Shown piece by piece: positions 36,314-45,578 of a stretch of DNA of 64,000 nt. The translations under genes were made by a program, and so were the position numbers. The notes below the pieces were generated by a model. That model was given only the letters and a program-made list of their open reading frames with translations, was not told where the DNA came from and made no database searches. Numbering within the stretch: position 1 is the stretch's first letter; the number at the start of each line of letters is the position of its first letter. The stretch lies in NCBI GenBank assembly GCA_947165505.1, contig CAMVAT010000004.1, forward strand, positions 1-64,000. The letters are read 5' to 3'. The stretch is from an uncultured Prevotellaceae bacterium. Its GTDB lineage: Bacteria; Bacteroidota; Bacteroidia; Bacteroidales; Bacteroidaceae.

Positions 36314-39300
36314 TCACCGGGTGATATCAATCATGCTGCGGCCCTCGCCCTTCTTCACTACTTTTATTTTCACGGGTATGCGCTCGTCAAGCTCCTCGCG
36401 GTGCGAGATGATGCCCACACGGCGGTTGGTCTGTCCGGCTATCTCCTGCAGTTTCTCGAGGGTTGACATCACCGAGTCGAGGCTCTTCTCGTCTAATGTG
36501 CCGAAGCCCTCGTCGATGAAGAGGATATTGATGTTCATGTCGGACCGGTTGAGTGATGAGAGGGCCAGCGAGAGGGCCAGCGATATCATAAACCGCTCGC
36601 CGCCGGAGAGCACGGTCACGCTGCGCACCTGGTTCTTGTTGTAGCGGTCGTGCACCAGGATGCTCAGTTGCTCGTTGTCGGCGCTGCATGTCAGGCTGTA
36701 GCGGTCGGTGATCTGCTCCAGATAGATGTTGGCGTTGTGCAGCAGCGGTCGCAGGATATAGGTCTGTACGAGGGTGCGGAAGCGCGTGCCGCCGAAGATG
36801 CGGTTGAGCCGGTCCCAGCGTGTGAAGCGCCCAGAGGCCTGTTCGAGCTCTTTTTCAATCTCTTTCAGTTGACGGATGTTGTCATGATGTGTGTCAAGAC
36901 GGTTCTTGGACTGCGACATCCTCTCGATGATGTTGTCGCGCTGGCTGCTGGCGGTGGTTTTTTCGTCTTCCAACGCTTGCTTGTCTGGCATGGCGTCGCG
37001 CTCGCTCACGGCCAGTGCCGCCAACGCCTGGTCTATCTTCTCTTGCGCCGCGGCGATGGCATCGTTGCGCGACTGCAACAGAGCGTCGGTCTGGGCTACC
37101 ATCTGGCGGGCGCGGGCCACCTGCTGCTCTTGGGCGATGAGCGTGAGCAGTGACTGCTCGGTCTTGCCCGATGTCTGATAATACTGGGTGAGCGCAGCCA
37201 TCGTTTGGAACATCACGGTACGGCGGCCTGTGATCGTCGCGATGAGACGGGTCACACGATTGGTCAGGTCGGTCCACTCTTTGTTGATGTCGCGGCTCTG
37301 ATGGGCTTGGGCCTCCACCACTTTCAGCCAGTCGGGGCATGCGTCGAGAATGCCTTGGCGCGACTGAAGCAGCTGCTTGTTGAGCGTGGTCGCCTTGTCG
37401 AGACTGATGCTGTCTTCATTTAACCGTTTCTGGTGCTCGGCATACTCCTTGGCGTCGTCTTGTAACTGCCGGCGCAGCGTGTCGGTGTCTGTCAGCCAAT
37501 GGTCGCAATAGCCGGAGAGTAGGGTAGTGATGGACTCCCGCAGGGCATCGCACATTGAGGTCAGTTGCTGGTGCTCTGTGGTTAACCGGGCGATGGCATC
37601 CCCGTTATTTTGCACGGCATTCTCCGCGCGGGTCTTTGTGCGGTCGGCTTGGGTCTTTGCTTCATCCAGAGGTTGCTTGTCGCGCAGCAGCGTGTTGATA
37701 GCCGTCTGTAGGGCTTCGGCTTTTTGCTGGGTCTCTTTCAGCCGGGCGATGTCGTCAGCGTAGGTGCGTGCCAGCCGCTCTATCTGTGGTGCTGGCGCCT
37801 CGTCGGCGTGCAGGCCGGCGCGTGCCGCTTGGTCGTCGAGCGATGCCTGCGCCTTGTTGCTCTTCTTGTCGGCGGCAGCCCACTGTTTCTTCTTGTTCTG
37901 AAGGGCACCCTGATGTTGGGTGTAAGCGTCTCTGGCCTCATCGCGTGCCGTGGTGGCACGGCGGCACGCTTCGGCGGCTTTCGCCTGTTCTTGTTCGATG
38001 GGGGTGAGCACGCCCTTGAAGTCATCGTAGAGGTGGGCATGGTCGATATGCTGACCGCAGAGCGGACAGGTGTCGGCATGTTCTCGTCGCAGCTGGTGGC
38101 GCAGTTCGACGAGCTTATCATCGATGCTCATCTTCATGGCCGTCAGCAGGTTGCCAGCCCGGTCGGATGCGTCTTTGCTCATCTGGTAGGCCGCTTCTGC
38201 CTGGTCGCTCTTGTCTTTGAGCACCGACAGTCGGGCCTCTTCTTGCTCGATGCCCACTCTCAGCTGTCGGGCTTCCTCCTTGTCGGCCGCTAAATCTTGA
38301 TAGGCCCTGCCGATGGCTTCTATCTCACGCAGAGCGGCTTGCTTCTTGTTCACCTCGTCGTTGACGGCCTGCGGGTTCAGTGCTTCCCGCTTGAGCGTCA
38401 ATGCGTTGATCTCAGCGCCTTTGTCCTTGACGGCAGCCTCTGCTTTCAGGGCGTTCTCCTTGGCTTCTTTCAGGGCTTGCCCCAATCCGGCCGTCTTGGC
38501 TTGTTCCTCTCTCAGTTGGTCGGCCTTCTCTCCTTTCTCGTTGATCTTTTTCAGGTATTGGCCTATCTTTATGTCCGCCTCGCCGGCTTGGGCAAACAGG
38601 GCTTCATGCCGTTTGTGCTGCTCTATCCAGTCTTGGTTTTGCGCGATGGCTCTTTCGATGTCCTGGGCCTTGGTCTGGCGGTCTATGAGGTCGGCCGACA
38701 GCAGCGTGAATGTATCTTGTAGCGCGGCGAGGCTGGCCTCTGCGGTTCTCACATCGTCGGTGGCTTTTTGCAGTTCGGCCAATTGCTGCCGCTCTTGGGT
38801 GGTGGCATCCCATTCGGTAAAGAGGGCTTTATTCTGTTGATAGGCCTCGCTGGCCTGTGTCGCTTGCAGCTCTTGTTTCTTTTCCTGTGCCTCATTCCGG
38901 GTCTTCTCGTTTTGAAGCACCATGTCCACCTGTTTGAGCCTTTCGTCTATGACTCGTATCTTTTGGTCGCAGGCGTCTTTCTGCTGTTGGTCTTCCTTCA
39001 GTTCCCGTGTCAGCTGCTCTACCACCTCGTCGCTGAGTGTGTGTTGCTTTTCGGTGTCGTAGCGTGTCTGTATCAGCTTCTGTTGGTCTTTGGCTTTTTT
39101 CCACAGACTGGTGATGGCTTCTCCGTAAGCGGTGAAATGTTGGGTGTTGGTCACTTGTTCCAAGATGGCCTCGCGCTCTATCTTGTCGCCCGTGAGGAAG
39201 TTGGCAAACTGTCCTTGCGCCAGCATCGCCATCCGTCCGAACTGCTGGAAGTCGAGTCCCACGGCGTCGAGTAGCGTCTGCTCCACACGGTCACGGGTCC

Positions 39301-39763
39301 AGTCGCCCGGCTCTATCTTCACCTCCCAGACCGGTTTGCGGTGTTTGACAGGGCGTATGCCCGTTTCCTTGTCTTTTCTGCCCTGCGAAATGCCGAGCGA
39401 CAGGCGCGCGTGATATATCTTTCCGTCGTTGCCCGTGAAGACCACCTCGCTGTAGCTCTCGTCTTGGGCGGAGATGCCCAGGCGGGTGTACTGCTCGATG
39501 CTGGCTATCTTGATGCTCTCGCCGTCGGAATTGGTGTAGTCGTTTCCCCTCTTGTTGGCTACTCCCGCTATGCGGGGCGTATTCTTATAGAGCGCCATCG
39601 AGATACTGTCGAGGATGACAGATTTCCCCGCTCCGGTGTCGCCCGAGATGAGGAAGATGGTGGCGGGGTCGCCTGTGATGGCATCGCAGAGGTCTCGCTC
39701 GAAGTCGATGTCGGCCCGTTCGATGGAGGCGATATTGCGGATATGCAGTTCTTTCAGTTTCAT
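36314..39763 (-). CDS. sbcC: DNA double-strand-break repair ATPase SbcC (Rad50-like)
   Basis: 1149 residues. Walker A 'SGDTGAGKSVILDSI' is at 40-54. Long coiled coils follow with a zinc hook C-P-L-C ('DTCPLCGQH', about residue 565), then the ABC signature 'LSGGERFMISLALSLAL' and Walker B 'ILFIDEGFGTLDE' near 1050-1090. With SbcD it forms the SbcCD (Mre11-Rad50) nuclease that cleaves hairpins and processes DNA ends. The ATG overlaps the sbcD stop by the ATGA arrangement. It adjoins the accessory island upstream of this operon. Confidence 0.95.
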   Translation of the reverse strand: MKLKELHIRNIASIERADIDFERDLCDAITGDPATIFLISGDTGAGKSVILDSISMALYKNTPRIAGVANKRGNDYTNSDGESIKIASIEQYTRLGISAQDESYSEVVFTGNDGKIYHARLSLGISQGRKDKETGIRPVKHRKPVWEVKIEPGDWTRDRVEQTLLDAVGLDFQQFGRMAMLAQGQFANFLTGDKIEREAILEQVTNTQHFTAYGEAITSLWKKAKDQQKLIQTRYDTEKQHTLSDEVVEQLTRELKEDQQQKDACDQKIRVIDERLKQVDMVLQNEKTRNEAQEKKQELQATQASEAYQQNKALFTEWDATTQERQQLAELQKATDDVRTAEASLAALQDTFTLLSADLIDRQTKAQDIERAIAQNQDWIEQHKRHEALFAQAGEADIKIGQYLKKINEKGEKADQLREEQAKTAGLGQALKEAKENALKAEAAVKDKGAEINALTLKREALNPQAVNDEVNKKQAALREIEAIGRAYQDLAADKEEARQLRVGIEQEEARLSVLKDKSDQAEAAYQMSKDASDRAGNLLTAMKMSIDDKLVELRHQLRREHADTCPLCGQHIDHAHLYDDFKGVLTPIEQEQAKAAEACRRATTARDEARDAYTQHQGALQNKKKQWAAADKKSNKAQASLDDQAARAGLHADEAPAPQIERLARTYADDIARLKETQQKAEALQTAINTLLRDKQPLDEAKTQADRTKTRAENAVQNNGDAIARLTTEHQQLTSMCDALRESITTLLSGYCDHWLTDTDTLRRQLQDDAKEYAEHQKRLNEDSISLDKATTLNKQLLQSRQGILDACPDWLKVVEAQAHQSRDINKEWTDLTNRVTRLIATITGRRTVMFQTMAALTQYYQTSGKTEQSLLTLIAQEQQVARARQMVAQTDALLQSRNDAIAAAQEKIDQALAALAVSERDAMPDKQALEDEKTTASSQRDNIIERMSQSKNRLDTHHDNIRQLKEIEKELEQASGRFTRWDRLNRIFGGTRFRTLVQTYILRPLLHNANIYLEQITDRYSLTCSADNEQLSILVHDRYNKNQVRSVTVLSGGERFMISLALSLALSSLNRSDMNINILFIDEGFGTLDEKSLDSVMSTLEKLQEIAGQTNRRVGIISHREELDERIPVKIKVVKKGEGRSMIDITR

Positions 39764-41037
39764 GGCTCTGTGAGGGTTGACGGTTCATGGTTGTTGGCCG
39801 CTTCTTCTTCGTTGAGCAGCAGCATCTCGGCCTTGACCTCTTCGAAAGCCTTGCGCACATCTTCCAGGTCGAGGCCGGGATATTGGTCGCGGGTGCGCTC
39901 GATAAACAGCATGGGGTCGGTCATCTGTTGCAGTTCGGCCACTTCAAACACCATTTCTTCTTTCTGCCTGCTCTGACTGTCGTCCTGTCCGGTCCACAGC
40001 ATCTTCGGGTTGTAGCGCCATTCGTCGTGGTAGGGCGCGAGTGCGTCATAGACCATCTGCCCGAAATTCGACGGCAAGTCGGTCTTGGTGTCGAAGCGGA
40101 AACGGATGTAGCCGCGCTCGCCGTCGGCCACAAACGCATTCATGGCGGTCAGTGCCTCGTCGGCCGATGTAAACGAGGAACCGTCTTTCGGGAGCACGTA
40201 AAAATGGCGTAGTTCGTCGATGCGCAGCTGTCGTATCTGCACATCTCCCTGATGTCGGTCGATGGTGACCAGACTGACGGTGTGGGGATAGGTCTCATCG
40301 CAGCTCACGTGCAGCGCACTGCCTGAATAGCGCACTACCGGCGCGGGATGTGTGGCGGTGGCATGGATGTCGGCGTCTTCGGGATGGCCGAGGGTCTGAG
40401 GCTTGTGGATATGCCCCAGGGCCAGGTAGTCGTAGCCTGTGCCCATGGCATCGGGGTCGAGGGTGCGCAGGGTGCCGATGTCGAACGAGTGGCCTGCCGG
40501 GTCGAGGCCCGTCACGGCCTGATGTGCCATCATGACCACCGGCAGCCCCCGGGTGTTGTCGGCGGCCACCTTGTCCAGGATGGCCTGTATCGTGTCGCGG
40601 CGGTCGCCCGCCATGTAGGGCAGGGCCACGATATAGCCGCTCTCGAGTCGGATGATATACGGGTCTTGCCATCCGTCGGCACACTGGCCGCTGTCGGCCG
40701 GCGGGGGCGTGCCCACCAGATGGGTGTTGGCCAACTGCCATACGGCGCTGTCGGCTTGTATGCGCGAGGCGGAGTCGTGATTGCCGGCGGTGATGATGAT
40801 GTGCATCGCGGGGCATTGCCGGTGGAGCCCGACGAAATAGTCGGTGAAGGCTTTCTTCACCGTGGCCGATGGCTGTTGGATGTCAAACACGTCGCCGCTT
40901 ACCAGCAGGGCGTCGGGCTGATGCTCGCGGCACCAGCGTCGCAGTTGGTCGAAGTAGTGGCGGTGCTCGTCGCTGCGGTCGTAGTTTTGATAGATGACCT
41001 GTCCTAAATGCAGGTCGGCAGTATGTAGTATTTTCAT
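39760..41037 (-). CDS. sbcD: DNA repair exonuclease SbcD (Mre11-like)
   Basis: 425 residues. The metallophosphoesterase motifs are in order: 'HTADLHLGQ' (6-14), 'LLVSGDVFDI' (near 45-52), 'ITAGNHDS' (near 80), 'VMMAHQAVTG' and 'ALGHIHKPQ' (near 200-215). A capping domain and a C-terminal helical tail follow. It is the nuclease subunit paired with SbcC. The gene starts 14 bp downstream of the C39-like protease stop on the same strand. Confidence 0.95.
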   Translation of the reverse strand: MKILHTADLHLGQVIYQNYDRSDEHRHYFDQLRRWCREHQPDALLVSGDVFDIQQPSATVKKAFTDYFVGLHRQCPAMHIIITAGNHDSASRIQADSAVWQLANTHLVGTPPPADSGQCADGWQDPYIIRLESGYIVALPYMAGDRRDTIQAILDKVAADNTRGLPVVMMAHQAVTGLDPAGHSFDIGTLRTLDPDAMGTGYDYLALGHIHKPQTLGHPEDADIHATATHPAPVVRYSGSALHVSCDETYPHTVSLVTIDRHQGDVQIRQLRIDELRHFYVLPKDGSSFTSADEALTAMNAFVADGERGYIRFRFDTKTDLPSNFGQMVYDALAPYHDEWRYNPKMLWTGQDDSQSRQKEEMVFEVAELQQMTDPMLFIERTRDQYPGLDLEDVRKAFEEVKAEMLLLNEEEAANNHEPSTLTEP

Positions 41038-41051
41038 GGTATTGATAAGTC

Positions 41052-41768
41052 TCAGCGTTTATTCACGACGACGAAGAGCCGCTGGCACGATTCGATGGGG
41101 ATATTCCACATCTTGTCCCATGTGGCGGTATCTATGCGCTCGTTATAGGCAGGGTTGCCGGTCACGTTTCTGTATTCCTCTACGGAGTCTTGGATGAAGA
41201 AATGTGTCTCATCATAGCCCACCACCGGCACATAGTGCAGTGTCTGGCCGGTGAAGACCAAGGCGATGACGGGGATGCCCCGGCTCACGGCGTTCTTCAG
41301 GTCGTCGGTGGTGCCGGTATAATAGGCCGTCGTATAGTCGTGGTATTGTTGCTCGAACAGTATCTTGAAGCATCGGGGAAATGCGCCGCCGTCGTACTTG
41401 CAGGGAAACGTAGGCTGGTGGTAGAGTGCCACGCCATTGACATCCTCGCCGTAGAAGCGCAGCAGGTAGGCGCTGGAGCAGGCGGCACATTCATTGCCCG
41501 TCTGCGTGTCGGGGGTAGGCGAGGGGCTGACGACGAATGCCGAGGGATGGTCGTGGGTGTTGGCATATTCTTCGGGTGCCACCAGCCAGTTGGCGCGGGC
41601 GTATGCTTTCTGTTCGTCGGTCATCGTGTTGAGCATCGTCAACAGCCTGTCGAGACTGCCGCTGCTGCCGCTCAGCGCTTCGTCGTGGGTCTGTGCGTGA
41701 ACGGAGGGCCCCCATGCAAGTAGTGTCAACAGCAATGAGCACATCAATAGGGATTTCTTTTTCATCAT
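41052..41768 (-). CDS. Secreted papain-fold cysteine protease, C39-like
   Basis: 238 residues. The signal peptide is MMKKKSLLMCSLLLTLLAW...VHAQ. The catalytic arrangement suggests a C39/papain-like fold: Cys94 in 'GNECAACSSAYLLRFYG', His179 in 'QTLHYVPVVGYDE' and Asp194 in 'FFIQDSV'. The N-terminal 'YARANWLVAP' region may be a pro-segment. It probably cleaves peptides in the periplasm or outside. Its place at the head of the sbcDC transcript is odd, because its product is exported and the others are cytosolic. Family assignment is moderate; general cysteine-peptidase fold is more certain. Confidence 0.72.
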   Translation of the reverse strand: MMKKKSLLMCSLLLTLLAWGPSVHAQTHDEALSGSSGSLDRLLTMLNTMTDEQKAYARANWLVAPEEYANTHDHPSAFVVSPSPTPDTQTGNECAACSSAYLLRFYGEDVNGVALYHQPTFPCKYDGGAFPRCFKILFEQQYHDYTTAYYTGTTDDLKNAVSRGIPVIALVFTGQTLHYVPVVGYDETHFFIQDSVEEYRNVTGNPAYNERIDTATWDKMWNIPIESCQRLFVVVNKR

Positions 41769-41815
41769 GATTGCATTATTATTATGGTGTAATTGTATAA
41801 GATATCAAGACGTGG

Positions 41816-41846
41816 CAAAGTTACGAAAAGTCGAGAGCAAAACAAA
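41816..41846 (-). promoter_or_regulatory. Promoter of the protease-sbcDC unit
   Basis: The minus strand reads TTTG (41846-41843), 19 bp, TAACTTTG (41823-41816). The element lies inside the first copy of a dispersed repeat. Confidence 0.55.
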
Positions 41847-42003
41847 ATAAACTTGTTTCTTTTTTATGCCAAGTTGGAGTAACTTATCCAAAGTTACGAA
41901 AAGTCGAGAGCAAAACACGATTTAGTCCTTAAGCGGACAAAATCTTCTGAATTGATTCATTTTTTTTGCCGAGACGGAGTAACTTATTCAAAGTTACGAA
42001 AAA
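41816..42003. repeat. Tandem-like copies of a CAAAGTTACGAAAAGTCGAG repeat
   Basis: CAAAGTTACGAAAAGTCGAG plus AGCAAAAC occurs at 41816-41843 and 41889-41916; a shorter copy begins at 41989. A 36-38 bp unit ending in GGAGTAACTTAT(C/T)CAAAGTTACG starts at 41868 and again at 41968. Each copy carries a minus-strand TAACTTTG. Confidence 0.7.
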
Positions 42004-42160
42004 ACTTGTAACGAAGAAGCAATTTCCGAAGATTAACGCAGAATGACCGTAAAATAAGGCAAGACGGAGAAAAACGAATAATTGAGGGATGTAAGGAAAA
42101 GGCAACTTGATGCTCAATGGGATAACAGGATAACAGAAGAACGCAACAGGTACATGACTA

Positions 42161-42238
42161 CTAATAATTATTCAGTACTAACAGTTCACAGACGTTCTCG
42201 TCTATCTTCAGAACTTCAATTAGTTCTTGTGTTGCCAT
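42161..42238 (-). CDS. 25-residue small ORF with its own promoter
   Basis: The minus strand encodes MATQELIEVLKIDENVCELL, then VLNNY and TAG. It is 21 bp downstream of a full promoter (42290-42259). It resembles neither neighbour. It could be a true micropeptide, a leader peptide or the stub of a lost gene. Support comes only from promoter placement. Confidence 0.35.
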   Translation of the reverse strand: MATQELIEVLKIDENVCELLVLNNY

Positions 42239-42258
42239 AGATTTCTGTTATATTGGGA

Positions 42259-42290
42259 CAAAAGTAGGCAATATATTCGATTTTTCCAAA
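42259..42290 (-). promoter_or_regulatory. Minus-strand promoter divergent from the island
   Basis: TTTG (42290-42287), 20 bp, TACTTTTG (42266-42259) on the minus strand. It diverges from the island promoter at 42362. The gap 41769-42419 otherwise holds the repeats listed and no larger gene. Confidence 0.5.
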
Positions 42291-42361
42291 AAAGAATAGT
42301 TTTCACAAGGCTTGTGGAAGTTTTTTTTAGGTAATTATGTATCTTATAAGAAATTTATTCG

Positions 42362-42369
42362 TATCTTTG
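42362..42369 (+). promoter_or_regulatory. Promoter -7 element at the head of the accessory island
   Basis: TATCTTTG, 51 bp upstream of the ATG at 42420. TATG at 42336-42339 is a poor -33 candidate. Confidence 0.5.
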
Positions 42370-42419
42370 TGGTCAAATATTGGCAATACAGAACAGGGAC
42401 ACCTCAAATAAAAAATATT

Positions 42420-42677
42420 ATGGTAGATGACAAGAAGATATTACTGCATAGCGCAGAGGTGGCAGAACATGCTAATGGAGCAGCTCAGTGTTTAGGTGCT
42501 CTGTTAGGTGGAAGATATGTCACCAAGGAACAAACTCTTGAGATGGTTGACTTTCTTTTTGCAGGAACAAAACGTAATATCGAGAGTTGTCCTTTCGCTT
42601 CACAAGAAGAAAAGGACACAGAGATACGTCGTAGGGAAAGCCTACTGAATATGATTAAGCCACTGATGGGGCTATAG
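42420..42677 (+). CDS. 85-residue protein of unknown function, first gene of the island
   Basis: Start ATG 42420 (MVDDKKILLHSAEVAEHANG). An upstream in-frame ATG at 42312 lies before the -7 element and is rejected. The protein is mostly helical, with no signal peptide, and contains 'GRYVTKEQTLEMVDFLFAGTKRNIESCPF' and a basic 'TEIRRRESLLN' helix. I do not recognise a family. It is AT-rich like the genes after it and is followed 81 bp later by the 922-residue gene, so a role in the same system, for example as a small regulator or inhibitor, is only a guess. Confidence 0.6.
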   Translation: MVDDKKILLHSAEVAEHANGAAQCLGALLGGRYVTKEQTLEMVDFLFAGTKRNIESCPFASQEEKDTEIRRRESLLNMIKPLMGL

Positions 42678-42758
42678 TTTTCTATGCCATATCATACAAG
42701 GAGATAAAAGAGAGTGTGAAGATAGAGATTCGGTTTTATAATTTTTTGCAGAAACAGT

Positions 42759-45527
42759 ATGAAAGGACTAGCAATATGGGTATTAAAAAAATACTACGGC
42801 ATTGACGTTGACTCTCTTCGAAGTGACAACAAAAGGCTAAGAATTAAAATTAGCAAATTGAAAGCATCATTGAACAATGCTAATAATGAAAATGCAGGTC
42901 TTAAAGCTTCAATAGACAAAGCGAATGAAAAGATAAAGTCATTAGAAGAAATAGGACAATCTTCACCCACACCTGAAGGCGTTAATGATGATGAAGACCG
43001 TGATGAAATTGAAAACCTAAAACGTCAATATACGGACCTTCAAGAATTGTTTGAACAAGCAAATAAAGAAAATCGAGAATTGAAGGGGAAAATAAGTAAT
43101 CAAGACTCCACAATTGATAATCTAAAAAATGAAGTTAAGAAACAAAAGGAAACACTTGATTCGCAATTTAAAGAAATTGCAGAATTAAATAAGCAATTAC
43201 AATCAAATGGTAAAAAGGATATTCCCAACGAGCAAGATAAAAATGAAATTGGAGATGAATTGCCGCCTATTATAGTTACCGATGGTTCTACAAAAGTAGT
43301 TGATCCTTCTATTACAGAGGAAGGTAGAGAATCCTCAAAAGACCAGACTAAACGAACCATTGACACTGTTATTGACATAGAAACTGATGAGGAGATATAT
43401 GCAAGGGCTTTCTTTTCACAGCCGGAAGGAGTTGTCTTCAAGATGAGAACAGAATTGGAGAAAGCTATCTACCTGCATAGACCAAAGTATGTCTGTAAAT
43501 ACTGTGGGCAGATGGTTAAGATTTCAGGAAGAAAGACTGAAAGAGGGATGGCTCGTTTCTTTTCTCATCTAAGAGATAGCGACGACTGTGACTATAAGAC
43601 TACAACAGGCAGAACGAGACGAGAAATAAACCGAGAAAAGTTTGCCAGATGTAATGAAGGTGAACGTCATAAATTCCTAAAAGCAGAAATTGCAAAATAC
43701 TTAGAATTGACGAATGGTGTTACTGATGTCAGGACTGAGAACACTGTAAAAGGCAATCATCCAATCTTAAGATGGAGACGTCCAGATGTTATTGCTAACT
43801 ATCGTGGACAAGAAGTTGTCTTCGAACTTCAACTAAGTACAACCTTTGTAAGTGTCATTGTTGAACGTGACTTGTTCTATAGACTAAACCAAAAACATAT
43901 CATCTGGGTTTCTAACTTTGACGAACAAGGAGAACATGTGGACTTGACGAGTATGATGGTCAAAGACATTTATTACAATAATCGTCTTAACATCTTCATC
44001 TTCGACTTAGATGCTCAAAGGAAAAGTGAGGAACTTGGAGAATTGGTATTAAAATGTAATTGGTTAACTCCTGATGGTAGTTGGCAATACCCTAACGGAA
44101 ACTCCTCTGACAAATTGGGAGGCAAGTTTATCCGTCTTTCCGATTTGACATTCGATAATACATATAAGCCATATTATATAGATGCCGAACAAGCATATTA
44201 CGCTGCTCATCCTGAATTTAAGATAGAAGTCACTAAAATTGAAGAAGAAAATAAAAAGATTCTTGCCGAGTTGGACAAACAGTGGAAAGAAGAATTAGCG
44301 CGTGAAGATGCGGTACAGCAAAAGACAGAAGAAAAGATCCAGGAAATCATTGAGGATAATGAAATAGACGGCGAAATAAAGTCTACCAAAAAGTACATTA
44401 TAGCACAGCGTTTTGGCCTATTTAGTTTGATTACTTACGATGGCCAAATACGTATGCCTTTCATATATGATGACATTAAGGCACATCGAGGCTGGTATGA
44501 GGGAAAAAGAAGTGATGCGCTTGACATTCTTGATGCAGACTTTCAGTTAATAGATAGTGACATCAAGCGCATAGAGAAGTTAGGAGATGCAAACAAGAAA
44601 TATGTTAAAGAGAATGGTGATGATTGGCTATGGGGCATTATGGACAATAATGCTCATCCCATAACAAAGCCAATCTTTTCAAGAATAGATGTATGGTCGC
44701 CAGACAAGTTTATAGCCATTCTTAATGGTCAATATTCGATTCTTAACAAAGAAGGCCATATCATAATAACAGAGTATGACTATATTAGCGAACTTGATTC
44801 AGAAGGCATGGCCAATATTTCAAAGGATGGTCGAGAAGGACGTATCGATTCAGAATGCCAGGCAATAAAGACTCATGCGGAAAAGATATCAGACCACCTC
44901 GCCAAAATCAATAAGCTGGGAAAGTGGGGCATTGAGAATAGTGATGGAATCATAGTTGTACCCTGTGAATATGACGACATAGGCTCATTCAACAATGAAG
45001 TTGTAGGATTGAATGGTATACATTTTACTCAGTTGGAAACGAAACTAAATGCAGATTGCCCTGTACGAGTGAAATATGTATCTCGAAATGACAGGAAAAT
45101 GCTTATATTCAAGGTTGGCAACAGAGAAGCTTTTATGAACCTTCGCCAGCAACAGAAGGCTTCAAAAAACGGGTTGAAGCCTATGGAGATGACACAGATG
45201 TTTTTCTCTCATGTCAATCAGGAAAAGAATTTGTTATATCTTAGTGCCACTCCTGTCAAAGCTATAGGTGTCAAACATCAAATAGAAACTAAAGATTCCG
45301 ACATTTCTATAGGAAGTATAATTGAGGGAGGTATAGTTCATGTAGATAAGAACTCATTAATTATAAAATCAGAAGAAGGCCAGACAGCCTACCTGCATCG
45401 TTCTACTTGGGGAGAGTATGCAATGGAACAATTCCATAAAGGACAAATGGTGAAAGTGGAAAAAACAGGTTTCGATGATAAACATAAGAAACATGTTTGG
45501 AAGATATTATCTGTATATTGCCTATGA
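42759..45527 (+). CDS. Coiled-coil / CoiA-type nuclease / WG-repeat / S1-like protein
   Basis: 922 residues. Residues about 15-180 form a coiled coil. A zinc-binding set follows, C246-x2-C249 with H270 and C277 ('YVCKYCGQM...FFSHLRDSDDC'), then a PD-(D/E)xK-like core with D343 in 'RRPDVIANY' and E356-x-Q358 in 'VVFELQLS'. This arrangement is typical of CoiA/DUF6035-like proteins. Residues about 545-770 carry at least three WG (KWG) repeats ('WLWGIMDNNAHPITKPIF', 'GKWGIENSDGIIVVPCEYDD'). Residues about 850-918 resemble an S1 nucleic-acid-binding fold. Codon use is AT-rich. It is likely a nucleic-acid-acting effector; target and trigger are unknown. Confidence 0.75.
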   Translation: MKGLAIWVLKKYYGIDVDSLRSDNKRLRIKISKLKASLNNANNENAGLKASIDKANEKIKSLEEIGQSSPTPEGVNDDEDRDEIENLKRQYTDLQELFEQANKENRELKGKISNQDSTIDNLKNEVKKQKETLDSQFKEIAELNKQLQSNGKKDIPNEQDKNEIGDELPPIIVTDGSTKVVDPSITEEGRESSKDQTKRTIDTVIDIETDEEIYARAFFSQPEGVVFKMRTELEKAIYLHRPKYVCKYCGQMVKISGRKTERGMARFFSHLRDSDDCDYKTTTGRTRREINREKFARCNEGERHKFLKAEIAKYLELTNGVTDVRTENTVKGNHPILRWRRPDVIANYRGQEVVFELQLSTTFVSVIVERDLFYRLNQKHIIWVSNFDEQGEHVDLTSMMVKDIYYNNRLNIFIFDLDAQRKSEELGELVLKCNWLTPDGSWQYPNGNSSDKLGGKFIRLSDLTFDNTYKPYYIDAEQAYYAAHPEFKIEVTKIEEENKKILAELDKQWKEELAREDAVQQKTEEKIQEIIEDNEIDGEIKSTKKYIIAQRFGLFSLITYDGQIRMPFIYDDIKAHRGWYEGKRSDALDILDADFQLIDSDIKRIEKLGDANKKYVKENGDDWLWGIMDNNAHPITKPIFSRIDVWSPDKFIAILNGQYSILNKEGHIIITEYDYISELDSEGMANISKDGREGRIDSECQAIKTHAEKISDHLAKINKLGKWGIENSDGIIVVPCEYDDIGSFNNEVVGLNGIHFTQLETKLNADCPVRVKYVSRNDRKMLIFKVGNREAFMNLRQQQKASKNGLKPMEMTQMFFSHVNQEKNLLYLSATPVKAIGVKHQIETKDSDISIGSIIEGGIVHVDKNSLIIKSEEGQTAYLHRSTWGEYAMEQFHKGQMVKVEKTGFDDKHKKHVWKILSVYCL

Positions 45528-45578
45528 CATCAAATACCGATATAACAATCTAATAATGAAACTTAATTGATCGGAAAT

